Below, piece after piece: positions 34,559 through 43,086 of a stretch of DNA of 52,036 nt (positions are counted from its first letter, which is position 1; each line of letters starts with the position of its first letter). Made by a program: the position numbers and the translations under genes. The DNA comes from Candidatus Mediterraneibacter stercoripullorum (GTDB taxonomy: Bacteria; Bacillota; Clostridia; Lachnospirales; Lachnospiraceae): NCBI GenBank assembly GCA_019115765.1, contig DXCZ01000014.1, positions 1 to 52,036 of the forward strand, read 5' to 3'. The notes under the pieces were generated by a model. It worked only from the letters and a program-made list of their open reading frames with translations, was not told where the DNA came from and did no database searches.

Positions 34559-35633
34559 ACAGATGTTAGACGAATCATTTAAAACAATTCATAATGGTGA
34601 GGTTGTTGAGGGAACTGTAATCGATGTAAAACCTGATGAGATTATCCTGAATATCGGATATAAAGCAGATGGCATCATTACAAAGAGCGAATATTCCAAT
34701 GATCAGTCTCTCGATCTGACAACAGTCGTATCCGTAGGAGATACAATGACCGTCAAAGTTCTGAAGGTAAACGATGGTGAAGGGCAGGTCCTTCTTACAT
34801 ATAAGAGACTTGCTGCTGAAAAGGGAAATGAAAGACTTCGCGAAGCATATGAGAACAAAGAAGTTCTCAAGGCCACAGTTACTCAGATCCTGGGAGGAGG
34901 TATCTGTGCTACAGTTGATGAAGTGAGAGTATTTATTCCTGCCAGCCTTGTTTCTGATTCATACGAGAAGGATCTTGGTAAATATCTTGGACAGGAGATT
35001 GAGTTCGTGATCAGCGAGTTTAATCCGAGAAGAAATCGTGTGATCGGTGACAGAAGACAGTTGCTCGTTGCAGAGCGCGCAGAGCGTCAGAAAGAGCTTT
35101 TTGCTAAACTTAATGTTGGTGACAGAGTTACAGGTACTGTTAAAAATGTAACAGATTTTGGCGCTTTTGTAGATCTTGGTGGAGTTGATGGACTTCTTCA
35201 TATTTCCGAGATGTCTTGGGGAAGAGTAGATAATCCGAAGAAGGTCTTCCATGTAGGAGATACTCTGGAAGTGCTTGTGAAGGATATCCACGATACCAAG
35301 ATTGCTCTCAGTCTGAAGTTCCCGGAGACAAATCCGTGGGTGAACGCTGCGGAAGATTTCGCAGTTGGAAAAGTTATTACCGGTAAAGTTGCGCGTATGA
35401 CAGATTTCGGAGCTTTCGTGGAGCTTGCGCCAGGAGTTGATGCACTGCTTCATGTATCTCAGATTTCAAGGGCACATGTTGACAAACCGTCAGATGTATT
35501 ATCTATCGGGCAGGAGATTACCGCTAAGATCGTAGATCTTAACGAGGCAGAAAAGAAGATCAGCCTCAGTATGAAGGCTCTGGAAGCAGAACACTCAGAA
35601 GATTCTGCAGCAGAGAAAATTGAAGAAGAGTAA
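34539..35633 (+). CDS. rpsA: Ribosomal protein S1-like RNA-binding protein
   Basis: A 364-residue protein with four S1 OB-fold repeats (about residues 15-88, 100-170, 187-258 and 270-345); repeats 3 and 4 are the most canonical (GTVKNVTDFGAFVDLGGVDG and GKVARMTDFGAFVELAPGVD). It helps mRNAs bind the 30S ribosome. Length fits the short Gram-positive form rather than the six-repeat E. coli protein. GAGGAGGT lies 10 bases before the ATG at 34539, inside ispH. A strong terminator follows. Confidence 0.93.
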   Translation: MSELSFEQMLDESFKTIHNGEVVEGTVIDVKPDEIILNIGYKADGIITKSEYSNDQSLDLTTVVSVGDTMTVKVLKVNDGEGQVLLTYKRLAAEKGNERLREAYENKEVLKATVTQILGGGICATVDEVRVFIPASLVSDSYEKDLGKYLGQEIEFVISEFNPRRNRVIGDRRQLLVAERAERQKELFAKLNVGDRVTGTVKNVTDFGAFVDLGGVDGLLHISEMSWGRVDNPKKVFHVGDTLEVLVKDIHDTKIALSLKFPETNPWVNAAEDFAVGKVITGKVARMTDFGAFVELAPGVDALLHVSQISRAHVDKPSDVLSIGQEITAKIVDLNEAEKKISLSMKALEAEHSEDSAAEKIEEE

Positions 35634-35644
35634 GATGAAGTTTG

Positions 35645-35680
35645 AAGACAGCTGCTTCGGCAGCTGTCTTTTTCTTTTTT
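35645..35680 (+). terminator. Strong rho-independent terminator after rpsA
   Basis: AAGACAGCTGC-TTCG-GCAGCTGTCTT, an 11-bp stem with a UUCG-type loop, followed by TTTTCTTTTTT. Confidence 0.93.
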
Positions 35681-35782
35681 GACAGTCCGTAGGGCTGACA
35701 ATAGAAGAAAAAGATAATCGAGATGTGTTTAAAAAACGACAAGGTGTTTTTGGAAACATACAATTTTCTGATAATAATCCAC

Positions 35783-35811
35783 TAGATTTTAATGATGTAT
35801 TTTAGTACAAT
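35783..35811 (+). promoter_or_regulatory. Weak candidate promoter of the rnf operon
   Basis: TAGATT (35783-35788), a 17-base spacer and TACAAT (35806-35811). The -35 is poor. A small hairpin CGGGCT/AGCCCG (35837-35859) lies in the leader before rnfC. Confidence 0.35.
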
Positions 35812-35891
35812 AGTTTTAATGCAAAAACGCAGATCCCGGGCTTTGTTTTTAACAGCCCGTAGAAAAACAAAAGAAAGGAAGGAGATAAAGA

Positions 35892-37211
35892 ATGGGACTT
35901 TTGACATTTAAAGGCGGAATACATCCGGATGATGGAAAACGCTTTTCAAAGGACCAGCCGATCCGGCCCCTGCTGCCTGAAGGAGATATGATATACCCCC
36001 TTTCGCAACATATTGGTGCGCCTGCCAATCCGATTGTAAAAAAAGGAGATCATGTATTGAAAGGCCAGAAGATCGCTGAGGCGGGCGGATTCGTTTCCGC
36101 ACCTGTCTATTCTTCGGTTTCCGGAAAGGTGAAAGGGATTGAACAGCATTTCAATCCTGCCGGAAGCAAAGTGGAATGTATTGTGATTGAAAACGATGGA
36201 GAATACATTGAGGTGGATTACGAGCCGGTAAAGCCGCTGAAAGAGATGAGCCCGGAGGAAATCCTAGAAAAGATAGGAGATGCCGGTATTGTGGGAATGG
36301 GAGGAGCAGGTTTTCCGACACGGGTTAAGCTGTCCCCAAAGGAGCCGGAGAAAATTGATTATATCATAGCAAACTGTGCGGAATGTGAGCCGTATATTAC
36401 GGCTGATTACAGACGAATGCTGGAAAATACATCAGAGCTTGTCAGCGGGATGCGTGTCGTTCTCTCTCTTTTCCCGAATGCCAGAGGTATTTTTGCTGTA
36501 GAAGACAATAAAAAGGACTGCATCAGCAAGCTTCAGGAAGCGGTTGCAGACGATCCGCGGATGGATGTAAAGGCTTTGGTAACGAAATATCCTCAGGGAG
36601 CAGAGCGTCAGCTCATATATGCGGTCACAAAGAGAGCAATCAATTCTTCTATGCTTCCGGCTGATGCAGGATGCATTGTAGATAACGTGGAGACGCTGAT
36701 CAGCATTCACAATGCAGTGATCAATGGAAGACCGCTGACAGAACGTGTTGTTACGGTCAGTGGAGATGCTGTACAGAATCCGGGAAATTTCCGAGTACTT
36801 CTTGGGACAAACCATCTGAATCTGATCAAAGCTGCAGGTGGCTTTACAGAGCAGCCGGAGAAGCTGATTTCCGGAGGCCCGATGATGGGATTTGCTATGG
36901 TTACCCCGGATGCGCCTGTAACGAAGACGTCTTCAGCTATTCTTGCGTTTAAGAAGGATGTTGTCTCCAGAAATCAGGAGACTGCCTGCATCAACTGCGG
37001 CAGATGTGTCGAGGTATGCCCCAGCAGGATTATTCCATCCAGACTTGCAGATTATGCGAGGCGACAGGATGTGGATTCTTTTGTTGCGATGAACGGTCTG
37101 GAATGCGTGGAGTGCGGTTCCTGCAGTTATGTCTGTCCGGCTAAACGACAGCTGAAGCAGGCAATCGGATCCATGCGCAAGACAGCTCTGGCGAATAAGA
37201 GGAAGAAGTAA
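35892..37211 (+). CDS. rnfC: Rnf complex subunit C (NADH-side, iron-sulfur)
   Basis: A 439-residue soluble subunit of the Rnf complex, which passes electrons from reduced ferredoxin to NAD+ and exports H+ or Na+. It has a complex-I 51-kDa-like domain with the glycine-rich GIVGMGGAGFPTRVKL near residue 132 and two 4Fe-4S motifs near the C terminus (CINCGRCVEVCP and CVECGSCSYVCP). AAGGAAGGAG lies before the ATG. First gene of rnfCDGEAB, the order usual in clostridia. Confidence 0.95.
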   Translation: MGLLTFKGGIHPDDGKRFSKDQPIRPLLPEGDMIYPLSQHIGAPANPIVKKGDHVLKGQKIAEAGGFVSAPVYSSVSGKVKGIEQHFNPAGSKVECIVIENDGEYIEVDYEPVKPLKEMSPEEILEKIGDAGIVGMGGAGFPTRVKLSPKEPEKIDYIIANCAECEPYITADYRRMLENTSELVSGMRVVLSLFPNARGIFAVEDNKKDCISKLQEAVADDPRMDVKALVTKYPQGAERQLIYAVTKRAINSSMLPADAGCIVDNVETLISIHNAVINGRPLTERVVTVSGDAVQNPGNFRVLLGTNHLNLIKAAGGFTEQPEKLISGGPMMGFAMVTPDAPVTKTSSAILAFKKDVVSRNQETACINCGRCVEVCPSRIIPSRLADYARRQDVDSFVAMNGLECVECGSCSYVCPAKRQLKQAIGSMRKTALANKRKK

Positions 37212-37227
37212 GAGAGGTGACTTGAAA

Positions 37228-38160
37228 TTGAACGAAAAATATAGAGTATCATCTTCACCGCATATCAGGGATAAGATAACCAGCAGTAATATTATGCTCA
37301 TGGTGGTGATCGGTCTTCTGCCCGCCACTGTTTTCGGAATCTGGAATTTCCGGCACGAAAATGCATGGATCCTTGTTGTGGTGACAACAGTAGCTGCAGT
37401 ATTATCGGAATACATATATGAGAAGCTCATGCATAAACCGATCACGATCAATGATTTCAGCGCGGTAGTGACGGGGCTTTTACTTGCACTGAACCTCCCG
37501 CCTACGCTTCCATGGTGGATGGGAGTTCTTGGTTCTGTATTTGCAATTGTGGTCGTTAAGCAGCTTTTTGGCGGCCTTGGGCAGAATTTCATGAACCCGG
37601 CTCTTGCAGCAAGATGTTTCCTTCTTATCTGTTTTACAGGTCAGATGACATCCTTTGTTTATGACGGTGTTACAGGTCCCACACCCCTCGCAGATCTGAA
37701 GGCGGGAGAGGCTGTGAACACGATGGATATGCTGATCGGAAATATCAGAGGTACGATTGGAGAGACTTCTGTGATCGCTATTATGATCGGAGCTATGTTC
37801 CTGATCCTGATGGGCGTGATCGAGCTGACGATTCCGGCATCTTATCTTATATCTTTTGTTGTGTTTATCGTGATCTTCGGCGGCCATGGACTGGATGCGC
37901 AGTATATTACCGCACATCTTTGCGGCGGCGGTCTTATGCTCGGCGCATGGTTTATGGCAACGGATTATGTCACATCACCGATTACTACAAAAGGAAGGAT
38001 TTTGTATGGAGTGTGCATGGGCCTTCTGACAGGTCTGTTCCGGCTTTTTGGAGGATCTGCCGAGGGTGTTTCCTATGCGATTATCATCAGTAATCTTCTT
38101 GTTCCGCTGATCGAAAAAATAACTCTTCCGAAACCGTTTGGAAAAGGAGGCGAGAAATAA
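37228..38160 (+). CDS. rnfD: Rnf complex subunit D
   Basis: A 310-residue polytopic membrane subunit (NqrB/RnfD family) that carries a covalently bound FMN. The flavin site expected as (S/T)GATP reads TGPTPL here, with Thr152 as the candidate attachment residue. Blocks SSSPHIRDK, NPALAARCFLL and GHGLDAQYI are family-typical. The start codon is TTG at 37228, chosen because AGAGGTGA ends 7-8 bases before it; another TTG at 37222 is too close to that site. Overlaps rnfG by one base. Confidence 0.93.
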   Translation: MNEKYRVSSSPHIRDKITSSNIMLMVVIGLLPATVFGIWNFRHENAWILVVVTTVAAVLSEYIYEKLMHKPITINDFSAVVTGLLLALNLPPTLPWWMGVLGSVFAIVVVKQLFGGLGQNFMNPALAARCFLLICFTGQMTSFVYDGVTGPTPLADLKAGEAVNTMDMLIGNIRGTIGETSVIAIMIGAMFLILMGVIELTIPASYLISFVVFIVIFGGHGLDAQYITAHLCGGGLMLGAWFMATDYVTSPITTKGRILYGVCMGLLTGLFRLFGGSAEGVSYAIIISNLLVPLIEKITLPKPFGKGGEK

Positions 38161-38774
38161 TGAACAATATTTTGAAAAATACGATGATTCTTACGTCGAT
38201 CACTGTTGTTTCCGGCCTTCTGCTTGGAGTTGTTTACGGAATTACGAAGGAACCCATTGCACGTGCGCAGGAGAATACGAAGCAGGAAGCCTTCCGCACG
38301 GTGTTGGCGGACGCGTCTTCTTTTGAAGATTATGAAGGGTTTGATGCGGATGAGGCGGCAGAACTGCTCCAGGAGAATGGTTACACTTCGGATACAGTTA
38401 CTGAAGTGGCGGAAGGTACAGATAGCAGTGGGGAGACGGTCGGATATGTGATCAATGTAACTTCCAGCGAGGCTTATGACGGGGAACTCCAGCTGTCAGT
38501 CGGAATTGCCACTGACGGTACAGTAAAAGGAGTGGAGATGCTCTCCATCAGTGAGACGGCAGGCCTTGGAATGAAAGCGGATGAAGCAGAATTTAAAGAC
38601 CAGTTTAAAGACAAACAGGTGGATCAGTTTTCCTATACAAAAAGCGGTGAAACAGGAGATGACAAGATCGATGCTATCAGTGGCGCGACGATCACTACAA
38701 ATGCAGTCACCAATGCGGTAAATTCTGCTCTCGTCTATTATCAGAATGAGTTAGGAGGCGTTGTCAGTGAATAA
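38160..38774 (+). CDS. rnfG: Rnf complex subunit G (FMN-binding)
   Basis: A 204-residue subunit anchored by one N-terminal helix (about 8-28), with an outward FMN-binding domain. The flavinylation motif SGAT is at 174-177, so Thr177 is the expected covalent FMN site, the target of ApbE. GLGMKADEAEF is the family block before it. Its ATG overlaps the rnfD stop (ATAATG). Confidence 0.94.
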   Translation: MNNILKNTMILTSITVVSGLLLGVVYGITKEPIARAQENTKQEAFRTVLADASSFEDYEGFDADEAAELLQENGYTSDTVTEVAEGTDSSGETVGYVINVTSSEAYDGELQLSVGIATDGTVKGVEMLSISETAGLGMKADEAEFKDQFKDKQVDQFSYTKSGETGDDKIDAISGATITTNAVTNAVNSALVYYQNELGGVVSE

Positions 38775-39480
38775 ATGTACAGAAAGAATCTATAACGGGC
38801 TTGTAAAAGAGAACCCGACTTTTGTCCTTATGCTGGGCATGTGTCCTACTTTGGCTGTCACAACATCTGCGGTCAACGGAATCGGAATGGGGCTTTCTAC
38901 TACGGCTGTGCTGATCATGTCAAATATGCTGATCTCCATGCTGAGGAAGATTATTCCGGATTCAGTCAGAATGCCTGCATTCATTGTAGTTGTAGCTTCC
39001 TTTGTAACGATCGTGGACTTCCTGCTTGAAGGATTTGTTCCCAGTCTCTATGACTCACTGGGGCTCTATATTCCTCTTATCGTTGTAAACTGTATCATTC
39101 TCGGACGTGCCGAGAGTTATGCCTCCAAGAATCCTGTTCTTCCTTCTATCTTTGACGGAGTGGGAATGGGACTTGGATTTACCGTTGGTCTGACATCCAT
39201 CGGTATTGTCAGAGAGCTGATCGGAGCCGGACAGATCTTTGGAATCCAGGTAATGCCGGACTCTTATGTACCTCTTACGATTTTCGTCCTGGCACCTGGA
39301 GCGTTCTTCGTCCTGGCAGCTCTTGTAGCTCTTCAGAACAAAGTGAAAAGAGCAGCTGCGAGAAAAGGAAAAGAAGTGCCGGCAGCCGCAGAATGCGGAT
39401 CGGGATGCGCAGCCTGCGGAAACCGTGGAGCATGCGGCGGTCACATGCGGATTTCCAGTGTAAATGATAACAGAGAATAG
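38767..39480 (+). CDS. rnfE: Rnf complex subunit E, with Cys-rich C-terminal tail
   Basis: A 237-residue membrane subunit of the RnfA/RnfE (NqrD/NqrE) family with six helices; the block NPTFVLMLGMCPTLAVTTSA includes the conserved Cys of the membrane iron-sulfur site. After the last helix a charged linker leads to a tail with Cys pairs (CGSGCAACGNRGACGG), not part of the core family fold, and likely cytoplasmic or outer depending on topology. The GTG start at 38767 has AGGAGG 8 bases upstream and overlaps rnfG by 8 bases. Confidence 0.93.
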   Translation: MNKCTERIYNGLVKENPTFVLMLGMCPTLAVTTSAVNGIGMGLSTTAVLIMSNMLISMLRKIIPDSVRMPAFIVVVASFVTIVDFLLEGFVPSLYDSLGLYIPLIVVNCIILGRAESYASKNPVLPSIFDGVGMGLGFTVGLTSIGIVRELIGAGQIFGIQVMPDSYVPLTIFVLAPGAFFVLAALVALQNKVKRAAARKGKEVPAAAECGSGCAACGNRGACGGHMRISSVNDNRE

Positions 39481-39491
39481 GGGGAGCAGAT

Positions 39492-40088
39492 ATGGGAATA
39501 CAGGAATTATTGTTAATTGCAGTTGGATCTGCATTTGTAAATAACGTTGTGCTCAGTCAGTTCCTTGGAATATGTCCCTTCCTCGGCGTATCCAAAAATG
39601 TAAAGACGGCAGCCGGTATGGGAAGCGCAGTCGTGTTCGTTATAACGATCGCCTCTTTTGTAACGGGACTGATCTATAAGTTCATTCTTGGAAACAAGAA
39701 TATCATGAATGGCGAACTGGAGTATTTGAATACAATCGTATTTATTCTTGTCATAGCAGCACTTGTACAGTTTGTGGAAATGTTTCTGAAGAAATCCATG
39801 CCGTCTCTGTACAATGCTCTGGGCGTGTATCTTCCACTGATCACGACAAACTGCGCAGTTCTCGGTGTTGCTCTGACTAACGTTGAGAGCGGATACGGGA
39901 TCCTGACAGGTGTTGTAAATGGTTTTGCGACGGCTTTCGGTTTCCTGGTCTCCATCGTGCTGATGGCGGGAATCCGCGAGAAGATCGAACATAACGACAT
40001 CAGTGAATCTTTTCAGGGGACTCCCATCGTTCTTGTAACGGCGGGGTTGATGGCTATCGCGTTTTTCGGATTTTCAGGACTGATATAG
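39492..40088 (+). CDS. rnfA: Rnf complex subunit A
   Basis: A 198-residue membrane subunit with six helices, paralogous to RnfE and inserted in opposite orientation. The block VNNVVLSQFLGICPFLGVS carries the conserved Cys; NCAVLGVAL is the second half-repeat Cys region. GGGGGAG precedes the ATG. Together with RnfE it holds a 2Fe-2S cluster inside the membrane. Confidence 0.95.
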   Translation: MGIQELLLIAVGSAFVNNVVLSQFLGICPFLGVSKNVKTAAGMGSAVVFVITIASFVTGLIYKFILGNKNIMNGELEYLNTIVFILVIAALVQFVEMFLKKSMPSLYNALGVYLPLITTNCAVLGVALTNVESGYGILTGVVNGFATAFGFLVSIVLMAGIREKIEHNDISESFQGTPIVLVTAGLMAIAFFGFSGLI

Positions 40089-40101
40089 GAGGAAAGATGA
40101 T

Positions 40102-40896
40102 ATGAGTGTAACAGGAATAATTTTAGCTGCTGTTATCGTGGGCGGCACCGGACTGTTCATCGGAGTCTTCCTCGGAGTCTCCGGCAAGAAGTTTGCTGTA
40201 GAAGTTGATGAGAGAGAAGAAGCGATCCTTGAGGTCCTTCCGGGAAATAACTGTGGCGGCTGCGGATACGCCGGATGTTCTGGACTGGCGGCTGCTATCG
40301 TGGCCGGTGAGGCTGAAGTAAATGGATGTCCGGTAGGCGGTGCTCCTGTAGCGGATAAGATCGGTAAGATCATGGGAGTTGAAGCAGGAAATCAGGAGCG
40401 CAAAGTTGCTTTTGTAAAATGCGCGGGAACCTGTGAGAAGGCTGTGACAGAATATGAATATGACGGGATCAAAGACTGCCTTATGGCAAGCCAGATGCAG
40501 GATGGCGGTGCAAAGGGATGTGCCTACGGATGTCTCGGGTACGGGAGCTGTGTCAAGGCGTGTCCGTTTGATGCAATCCATATAGTTGATGGTATTGCTG
40601 TTGTGGACAAGGAGGCATGCAAGGCATGTGGAAAATGTGTTGCTGCATGTCCAAAACATCTGATCGAGCTGATCCCGTATAAGCAGAAGACTTTTGTTCA
40701 GTGCAATTCCAATGAAAAAGGAAAAGCGCTGATGGAAGTATGTCAGGTGGGATGTATCGGCTGCCGTCTCTGTGAGAAAAACTGTGAGGCAGGAGCTGTT
40801 ACTGTAAGTAATTTCCTTGCCCATATTGATGCGGAAAAATGTACAAACTGCGGAGTATGTGCGGAGAAATGTCCACGGAAGATCATCAGAATTTGA
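40102..40896 (+). CDS. rnfB: Rnf complex subunit B (ferredoxin-like)
   Basis: A 264-residue iron-sulfur subunit that accepts electrons from ferredoxin. One N-terminal helix (about 2-24) is followed by a 4Fe-4S domain (NNCGGCGYAGCSG with a further Cys in NGCPVGG) and several ferredoxin motifs (CLGYGSCVKACP, CKACGKCVAACP, CIGCRLCEKNC and CTNCGVCAEKCP). GGAGGAAAG precedes the ATG. It closes the operon, before a strong terminator. Confidence 0.95.
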   Translation: MSVTGIILAAVIVGGTGLFIGVFLGVSGKKFAVEVDEREEAILEVLPGNNCGGCGYAGCSGLAAAIVAGEAEVNGCPVGGAPVADKIGKIMGVEAGNQERKVAFVKCAGTCEKAVTEYEYDGIKDCLMASQMQDGGAKGCAYGCLGYGSCVKACPFDAIHIVDGIAVVDKEACKACGKCVAACPKHLIELIPYKQKTFVQCNSNEKGKALMEVCQVGCIGCRLCEKNCEAGAVTVSNFLAHIDAEKCTNCGVCAEKCPRKIIRI

Positions 40897-40909
40897 TGAG
40901 ATAAAAGAG

Positions 40910-40957
40910 AACAGAGGCACAGACAGTCCACAAATCTGTCAGTGCCTCTGTTTTGTT
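40910..40957. terminator. Bidirectional terminator between rnfB and apbE
   Basis: Arms 40910-40926 and 40936-40952 form a 17-bp stem with one mismatch (core AACAGAGGCAC/GTGCCTCTGTT) followed by TTTTG. A-rich and T-rich flanks let it serve both convergent operons. Confidence 0.85.
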
Positions 40958-40982
40958 AAAACGGACATCCTGGTTCTGAATT

Positions 40983-41972
40983 TTAATAAGAAAGCGGCAG
41001 TGTATCGCTTGTAGTAATGATCTCGTAATCGTCTGTAATGAATATTGCTTCTATGCCTTCTATACTCCGGATCAGTTCCATTCCCTTTTCCAGACCAAGA
41101 GCATAACAGGAAGTGCTCAGCGCATCTCCATCGGCAGAACTGTCAGAAATGATCGTGACCTGATACAGATCATTCTGGACAGGCATTCCGGTATCCGGAT
41201 CAAGAATATGGTGATAGATTACCCCGTCCTTTTCAAAATACCGCTCCGAGTTGCCGGAAGATACGGCGGACTGATCTGTCAGTTCCAGTGTGGCAATGGC
41301 AGTTCCGTTATCGGCAAATGGTTTCTGCAGACCGATCCGAAACGGCGTCCCGTCATATCTGCCGCCCACTGTCAGGATATTCCCGCCCAGATCAATGAGC
41401 GCGTGCTCTATTCCTTCGCTTTTCAGATATTCTTTCAGCTGATCCGCGATATATCCCTTTGCAATTCCGCCCAGATCTATCTGCGCATCCGGATCGGTAA
41501 GACGTACCGAGGTGCCTTCTACTTCAACACAGCGGTAATCAATATGGGAAACAGCTTCTGCAAGTTTGTCTTTGTCAGGGAGAGCTTTTTCTTCGTTATC
41601 CGTGAAATCCCACAGAGAACTGGCGGGAGCAATTGTAATATCAAACGCGCCGTCGGATATCTCGCCGTATTTTATTCCAAGCCTGATCAGATCGGCTGTT
41701 TCTTCAGATACATCTACTGCCTGGCCGCCGGCATTGTTTATCTGGGAAATTTCACTGGTATCTATGGTCGCACTGAACATCTGCTCATAGGTGCTGCAGA
41801 GTTCCTCACAGTGATCAAGAATCTCCTGCGTACCGTTCCAGATATCGATGCTGACGATTGTATCAAAAAACACACCGGTCATAGAAAGTGGTTCAGATGA
41901 AGGGGGTGTGCTGCAGCCGCAGAGAGCCAGGGCCGAAGCTGCGGCTGTAAGAATCGCTGTAAATCGTTTCAT
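40983..41972 (-). CDS. apbE: FAD:protein FMN transferase (lipoprotein)
   Basis: A 329-residue lipoprotein with signal ALALCGC (Cys20 lipidated). ApbE transfers FMN from FAD to Thr in SGAT-type motifs. Family blocks: FFDTIVSIDI near the N terminus, ISDGAFDITIAP near 120, and DLGGIAKGYIAD and ALIDLGGNI in the FAD-binding core, with Asp in SSADGDALSTSCYALG near the C terminus. RnfG and RnfD next door are the obvious substrates. It is encoded convergently with rnf and has its own promoter at 42012-42040. Confidence 0.93.
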   Translation of the reverse strand: MKRFTAILTAAASALALCGCSTPPSSEPLSMTGVFFDTIVSIDIWNGTQEILDHCEELCSTYEQMFSATIDTSEISQINNAGGQAVDVSEETADLIRLGIKYGEISDGAFDITIAPASSLWDFTDNEEKALPDKDKLAEAVSHIDYRCVEVEGTSVRLTDPDAQIDLGGIAKGYIADQLKEYLKSEGIEHALIDLGGNILTVGGRYDGTPFRIGLQKPFADNGTAIATLELTDQSAVSSGNSERYFEKDGVIYHHILDPDTGMPVQNDLYQVTIISDSSADGDALSTSCYALGLEKGMELIRSIEGIEAIFITDDYEIITTSDTLPLSY

Positions 41973-42011
41973 TCAGAGTCTCCTTCCTGATGGTCATACT
42001 GCATGACTGTT

Positions 42012-42040
42012 ATTATAGCGCCTGTATATGAGGAAAACAA
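42012..42040 (-). promoter_or_regulatory. Sigma-A-type promoter of apbE
   Basis: On the minus strand: TTGTTT (42035-42040), a 17-base spacer and a perfect TATAAT (42012-42017). Confidence 0.65.
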
Positions 42041-42087
42041 GAAAAGTTTTCGACGTACGCTGTACTGCCGGATATCCGAACGTATGG

Positions 42088-42116
42088 TTGCATAAAGCGC
42101 ATCGATGTGCTATTAT
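42088..42116 (+). promoter_or_regulatory. Sigma-A-type promoter of the NusG-II / Gx gene pair
   Basis: TTGCAT (42088-42093), a 17-base spacer and TATTAT (42111-42116). It diverges from the apbE promoter, 48 bases away. Confidence 0.6.
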
Positions 42117-42149
42117 GTCTTTCGGAAGTATCTTCAGTGAGGTGGCAAT

Positions 42150-42512
42150 ATGAAGAAAAGCGACTGGTTTCTGGCAGGGGGGATTTTGATCATTGCCGCA
42201 GCTCTCCTTGGGTATCAGATGCTTTCAGACGGCGGCGACCCGTCTGAAAGTGTAGTTGTTGTTACAGTTGACGGAGAGGAATACGGAAGCTATCCGCTGT
42301 CAGAAGACTGTATGGTGGATATAGGAGAGACAAACTGTCTGGTGATCAGCGAGGGAACAGCGGTGATGGAATGGGCAGACTGTCCTGATCAGATCTGTGT
42401 TCATCATAGTCCTGTCTCGCGGAATGGTGAGAGTATCATCTGTCTCCCTAATGAAGTGGTCATTTCTATACAGGGAGGCGATGAGCCTGAACTGGACGGT
42501 ATGGTACAGTGA
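42150..42512 (+). CDS. NusG domain II-containing membrane-anchored protein
   Basis: A 120-residue protein with one N-terminal helix (about 6-24) and a NusG-domain-II-like extracellular domain of about 80 residues. The conserved segment EWADCPDQICVHHSPVSRNG carries a Cys pair and His residues; a further Cys follows in SIICLPNEVV. This family often neighbours apbE, Rnf and Gx-transporter genes in clostridia; its role is unknown but may concern flavinylated membrane redox proteins. AGGTGG lies before the ATG. Confidence 0.78.
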   Translation: MKKSDWFLAGGILIIAAALLGYQMLSDGGDPSESVVVVTVDGEEYGSYPLSEDCMVDIGETNCLVISEGTAVMEWADCPDQICVHHSPVSRNGESIICLPNEVVISIQGGDEPELDGMVQ

Positions 42513-42523
42513 GAGGAGGCAGC

Positions 42524-43015
42524 ATGAAAAACAGAGCGGCATATTTTGGAGTATTTACTGCGCTTGCACTGATCTTAAGCTATGTGGAGCTGCTGATCCC
42601 GATCAATTTCGGCATACCGGGAGCTAAGCTGGGACTGGCAAATCTGGTGATCGTTGTTGTCCTTTACCGGAACGGATGGAGAGAAGCGCTTCTACTGTCT
42701 GTAGTAAGGATTGTGCTGGCAGGATTTATGTTTACTAATCTGTTCAGTATCCTGTATAGTCTTGCAGGCGGGATCCTTAGTCTTGGTGTGATGTCACTCC
42801 TGAAGTGGAAAAATATATTTAGTGTGACCGGCGTAAGTATTGCGGGCGGCGTCAGTCATAATGTCGGACAGCTGCTTGTTGCCATGGCGGTGGTGGAGAC
42901 GTATCAGGTCGGCTGGTATTTGCCTGCATTGCTGATCGCAGGTGTTCTGACCGGACTGCTGATCGGGATCCTTTCGGCCGGAATGCTGAAGAGGATCAGG
43001 TTTATTGACGGCTGA
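42524..43015 (+). CDS. Gx transporter family membrane protein
   Basis: A 163-residue membrane protein with five or six helices, of the family called Gx transporter or heptaprenyl diphosphate synthase component I. Typical blocks: LSYVELLIPINFGIPGAKLGLANLV near residues 15-40 and AGGVSHNVGQLLVA near 105. GAGGAGG lies before the ATG at 42524, 11 bases after the NusG-II gene. Possible link to quinone or isoprenoid handling at the membrane is inferred from naming only. Confidence 0.8.
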   Translation: MKNRAAYFGVFTALALILSYVELLIPINFGIPGAKLGLANLVIVVVLYRNGWREALLLSVVRIVLAGFMFTNLFSILYSLAGGILSLGVMSLLKWKNIFSVTGVSIAGGVSHNVGQLLVAMAVVETYQVGWYLPALLIAGVLTGLLIGILSAGMLKRIRFIDG

Positions 43016-43086
43016 AACAGACAGGATCATGCATGGATAAAATATCGAAGATCAGCAGAAGAATATCAGAAGTGGAGAGAAGATAA

